Shown piece by piece: positions 63,593 to 64,000 of a stretch of DNA of 64,000 bases; position 1 is the stretch's first letter; each line of letters opens with the position of its first letter. Under the pieces are notes generated by a model, which searched no databases, had not been told where the DNA came from, and saw only the letters and a list, made by a program, of their open reading frames with translations. The stretch is from Paenibacillus terrigena DSM 21567 (GTDB lineage Bacteria; Bacillota; Bacilli; Paenibacillales; Paenibacillaceae): NCBI RefSeq assembly GCF_000374845.1, contig NZ_KB895419.1, forward strand, positions 310,001-374,000, read 5' to 3'. A program made the position numbers and the translations under genes.

Positions 63593-63936
63593 TTTCTTTG
63601 ATCAGCAGATTTGAAAAAGCCACCAGAACATCAAGAAAAGAACAGCTATAATAGCCCAAAAAGAAGCTAAACTTCAAAGGTTAATCGAATCAGTGGTTCG
63701 CACAAGTCAAAAGCAAAACTGATCGTAGCTCGTCGCCTTAGTTTTTCAACAGCTGCTTTCATTTTTTTAGGCGTCCAAGGCACACCATGCATAGCATGTA
63801 TTCACTCTTCACTCATAAGTTTACCCCTCGCTTCATTTCTCATATAATTGCAATTGATTGAACTTCATAGATCATATGGGTTATTCTAATATATGGAAAT
63901 CATTTTTTGATTAAAGTAAGAGGAGATGATACAAAG

Positions 63937-64000
63937 ATGGATAAGGATTTATTGAAACAGCTCACTCTTTGGCATAACAAGAGCCAGCATGCGAAAATCA
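63937..64000 (+). CDS. TPR-protein paralogue, N-terminus only
   Basis: The window ends 21 codons into this gene. MDKDLLKQLTLWHNKSQHAK matches the start of the protein at 62777 (MEKDPFAQLIIWHQEDEHEK). AGAGGAG lies about 9 nt before the ATG. The 340-nt gap before it contains only short degenerate coding traces. Confidence 0.65.
   Translation, partial: MDKDLLKQLTLWHNKSQHAKI

Noticed and set aside
63593-63936. Possible gene between the two TPR paralogues
   Set aside because: Only short frames with stops (for example QKEAKLQRLIESVVRTSQKQ without a start); nothing supportable.

Overview
The window reads as chromosome of a Firmicute of the Paenibacillus type. Signs are purine-rich AGGAGG ribosome sites with frequent GTG/TTG starts, lipobox lipoproteins, a YesM/YesN-type two-component pair beside sugar ABC transport genes, a large secreted modular glycosidase, an NreABC-Nar nitrate respiration locus and a YwiC-like protein. 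No RNA genes, insertion sequences or CRISPR arrays were seen.

Layout. (1) 1-6.3 kb: a ribose-type sugar ABC transporter (ATPase tail, permease, binding lipoprotein), a YesM-like kinase, an AraC-type regulator and a second binding lipoprotein. (2) 6.4-12 kb: a 1762-residue secreted GH116-type enzyme carrying cohesin-like and dockerin domains, then a 78-nt palindromic element and a broken dockerin. (3) 12-15.7 kb: a WG-repeat protein and a serine beta-lactamase-like protein. (4) 15.8-35.1 kb: nitrate respiration and molybdenum cofactor supply in one run (nreB, nreC, nreA, narK, moeA, mobB, narGHJI, mobA, moeB-like, moaD, moaC, moaE, moaA, modA, modB, ywiC-like). A perfect Fnr-type box lies before nreB, and paired NreC-like boxes lie at the same distance from the -10 elements of narK and narG. 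This suggests a cascade in which Fnr turns on NreABC, which then turns on narK and narG. (5) 35.3-39.2 kb: a duplicated-domain secreted protein and an OmpR-type two-component system with a lipoprotein. (6) 39.2-42.9 kb: an FCD-type GntR regulator divergent from a glycolate/lactate oxidase pair (GlcD, GlcF).

(7) 43.0-59.9 kb is the most unusual part. Seven tightly packed minus-strand genes encode a secreted/membrane VWA protein, a tubulin/FtsZ-like GTPase, a degenerate tubulin-like paralogue without the GTP-binding loop, a second membrane VWA protein, a beta-rich protein, a zinc-ribbon P-loop GTPase, and a membrane-anchored GAP1-N2-type GTPase-associated protein. Divergent from them is an overlapping trio: a 49-residue membrane peptide, a zinc-ribbon membrane protein and a membrane-anchored protein. 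Together they look like one cell-envelope NTPase/cytoskeletal system. Parts of it resemble known families (tubulin-like, GTPase-associated proteins), but its function is unknown.

(8) 59.9-64 kb is AT-rich and eroded: a phage tailspike (peptidase G2) remnant, a possible toxin C-terminal remnant, a SUKH/SMI1 immunity gene, several other small immunity-like genes and two TPR paralogues. It looks like the immunity-gene tail of a polymorphic toxin locus.
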